Source: Pseudomonas sp. CCC3.1 (lineage in GTDB: Bacteria; Pseudomonadota; Gammaproteobacteria; Pseudomonadales; Pseudomonadaceae). Taken from it: DNA of 64,000 nucleotides. Positions 62,393-64,000 of the stretch are shown here, one piece after another. The DNA lies in NCBI RefSeq assembly GCF_034347405.1, contig NZ_CP133778.1:2852001-2916000 (forward strand), in the 5' to 3' direction. Positions within the stretch are counted from its first letter, which is position 1; every line of letters begins with the position of its first letter. The translations under genes were made by a program, and so were the position numbers. The notes below the pieces were generated by a model. That model searched no databases, was not told the DNA's origin, and worked only from the letters and a program-made list of their open reading frames with translations.

Positions 62393-64000
62393 CTCAACGC
62401 TGGGCGATACCGCTGCTGATTCTGGCCTTCATTGCGTTTTACCTGTTACCCCTGGGTACCCACGGTCTGTGGATCCCGGATGAAGCGCGTTACGCGCAAA
62501 TCGGCCAGCAGATTCTGGTCGACGGTAACTGGGTCACCCCGCACTTCATGGATTTGCGCTACTTCGAGAAGCCGATTGCTGGCTACTGGATGATTGCCAT
62601 CGGGCAAGCCATTTTTGGCGAAAACCTGTTTGGCGTACGAATTGCCTCCGCGATTGCCACTGGCCTTAGCGTACTGCTGGCCTACCTCGTGGCCCGCCGC
62701 TTGTGGAATGACCCGCGCAAGAGCTTTGCCTGCGCACTGGTGTACATGACCTTCGGCCTCATTGCAGGCCAGGCCGGTTACTCCAACCTCGATCCGCAGT
62801 TCACTCTGTGGGTCAACCTGAGCATGGTTGCGCTGTGGTTTGCAGTCGACACCCAATACACTCGCCAGCGTCTTTATAGCTGGGCCTTGCTGGGCTTTGC
62901 CTGCGGCATGGGCTTTATGACCAAGGGCTTTTTGGCCCTGTTGCTGCCCGTGCTGATCGCCCTGCCCTACATGATCTGGCAAAAGCGCTTCCTGGAGCTG
63001 GTCAAATACGGCCTGCTCGCGATGCTGGTGGCGGCCATCGTCTCATTGCCTTGGGTGCTTGCCGTGCACGCCCAGGAACCGGACTACTGGCGCTTCTTTT
63101 TCTGGCACGAACACATTCGCCGCTTCGCCGGTGAAGATGCACAGCACGGGCGCCCTTGGTGGTTCTACCTGCCGCTGATGGTGGTTTCCAGCCTGCCGTG
63201 GGCCGCGCTGCTTCCTGCCACCCTCAAAGATGCCTGGACACAAAAACGTCATGCCAGCGTGATTTTTGTCCTGATGTGGCTGTTTTTTCCGCTGGCCTTG
63301 TTCAGCCTGAGCAAGGGTAAGCTACCGACCTACATCATGCCTTGCATGCTGCCGCTGGCCCTGTTGCTGGGCCATACGCTGATGAATCGGGTTGAACACG
63401 TCAAAACCCTTTCATTGCGCATGAACGGTCTGGTCAATCTGCTGCTGGGCAGCGTTGCCTTGCTGGCGCTGATCTTCTTCCAGATCAAAAAACCGTTTTA
63501 CGACAACGAACCCCTGCACATAGCGTTATTGGTCGTGGTGCTGCTGACCTGGATTGTCACTGGCCTGCTGGCCATGTCACGCCCGGTAAAAATGTGGGCC
63601 GCGCCTGCCGTCGCCATGGGCGTGCTGGTGCTGGTACTGCCAGCCAGCATGCCGAGCAGCGTGGTGCACAACAAAATGCCAGACCAGTTTGTGCTTCAGC
63701 ATCTGGATGCATTAGCCCCTGCCAAAACCCTGCTCAGTAACGATCTGGGGGCGGCATCGGCGCTGTCCTGGCGCCTGCGCCGTCCTGACGTAACGCTTTA
63801 CAACACCCAGGGTGAGGTCAAATACGGCCTGACCTATGACGATGCCAAAGGCAAAAGCATCGGCCTTGAAGACATTCAGGCCTGGCTGGCCGACGCGCGC
63901 CTGAAAGGCCCGGTAGGTGTGGTGATGCGGGTCAAGGACAGCGATGAAACCCATGAAATGGACATGCTGCCCAACGATGCCCAGCGTTTTGACGAAGGCA
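62389..64000 (+). CDS. arnT: ArnT: lipid A 4-amino-4-deoxy-L-arabinosyltransferase, cut by the window edge
   Basis: An open frame of 537 codons from the ATG at 62389 to the right edge, just short of the family's usual length of about 550, so little is missing. The N-terminal glycosyltransferase family 83 features are clear: LPLGTHGLWIPDEARYAQIG with the catalytic Asp-Glu, ILVDGNWVTPHFMDLRYFEK, and about 12 membrane helices such as LLLPVLIALPYMIW and ASVIFVLMWLFFPLALFSLS. SKGKLPTYIMPCMLPLA is also typical. The periplasmic C-terminal domain follows (LLSNDLGAASALSWRLRRPD). ArnT attaches aminoarabinose to lipid A and gives resistance to cationic peptides. It overlaps arnD by 4 nt. Confidence 0.96.
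   Translation, partial: MTQRWAIPLLILAFIAFYLLPLGTHGLWIPDEARYAQIGQQILVDGNWVTPHFMDLRYFEKPIAGYWMIAIGQAIFGENLFGVRIASAIATGLSVLLAYLVARRLWNDPRKSFACALVYMTFGLIAGQAGYSNLDPQFTLWVNLSMVALWFAVDTQYTRQRLYSWALLGFACGMGFMTKGFLALLLPVLIALPYMIWQKRFLELVKYGLLAMLVAAIVSLPWVLAVHAQEPDYWRFFFWHEHIRRFAGEDAQHGRPWWFYLPLMVVSSLPWAALLPATLKDAWTQKRHASVIFVLMWLFFPLALFSLSKGKLPTYIMPCMLPLALLLGHTLMNRVEHVKTLSLRMNGLVNLLLGSVALLALIFFQIKKPFYDNEPLHIALLVVVLLTWIVTGLLAMSRPVKMWAAPAVAMGVLVLVLPASMPSSVVHNKMPDQFVLQHLDALAPAKTLLSNDLGAASALSWRLRRPDVTLYNTQGEVKYGLTYDDAKGKSIGLEDIQAWLADARLKGPVGVVMRVKDSDETHEMDMLPNDAQRFDEG

Overview
The window is GC-rich chromosomal DNA of a fluorescent-group Pseudomonas. This rests on gene content (arn, efeUOB, cobN/cobW with a cobalamin riboswitch, a Vre/Pdt-type secretion locus) and on typical Pseudomonas REP-type intergenic repeats. 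Species assignment is inference. No tRNA, rRNA, phage, transposase or CRISPR array was seen. Both edges cut genes: a LysR-type regulator on the left and arnT on the right.

The left 38 kb is one large surface-protein locus read leftwards. From upstream to downstream it holds a cell-surface-signalling trio (a periplasmic STN protein with a TonB-like C-terminus, a FecI-type ECF sigma factor and a FecR-type anti-sigma factor), two tandem giant two-partner-secretion exoproteins (4110 and 4169 aa), an intergenic block of tandem and inverted repeats, the TpsB transporter, and a tight set coding for an ExbB fused to DUF2341/LamG-like domains, ExbD, TonB, a porin-like protein, a coiled-coil periplasmic protein, a YbjN-like protein and a PpiC-type isomerase. 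The partial LysR gene follows. The parts and their linkage resemble the P. aeruginosa vreAIR and pdtA/pdtB region as I remember it, but here the exoprotein gene is duplicated and signalling and secretion genes are adjacent. A PhoB-box-like site precedes the signalling operon. Each exoprotein gene has its own terminator, and both have a similar leader with a covarying hairpin 21 nt before the start codon. This locus is the best candidate for a little-described system: TPS exoproteins coupled to a dedicated proton-motive-force complex and a receptor-less surface-signalling pathway.

From 38 to 44 kb lie a small secreted protein, then a LysR-controlled metabolic unit (an alpha/beta hydrolase and a LysR gene on the minus strand; two RraA/HMG-aldolase-like genes and a class I aminotransferase on the plus strand). 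Near-identical 16-bp motifs sit about 80 bp before the hydrolase and before the first aldolase gene, suggesting one regulon. Then come pnuC and a NadR-kinase-like ATPase, a pair for pyridine nucleoside uptake. Around 44.1 to 45.9 kb a sigma-54 activator gene faces a sigma-54 promoter with paired upstream repeats that leads into only a 38-codon signal-peptide ORF, apparently the remnant of a secreted-protein gene.

From 46 to 53.5 kb is a cobaltochelatase-type cluster (VWA protein, ChlI-like AAA+ protein, CobN, CobW) behind a cobalamin riboswitch. From 53.6 to 57.9 kb is an EfeUOB-type iron uptake operon with an extra EfeM-like gene, headed by a near-perfect 11-bp dyad. The right end carries arnC-arnA-arnD-arnT, overlapping genes for aminoarabinose modification of lipid A, without arnB at the usual first position. 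A near-ideal Vfr/CRP site lies about 440 bp upstream.
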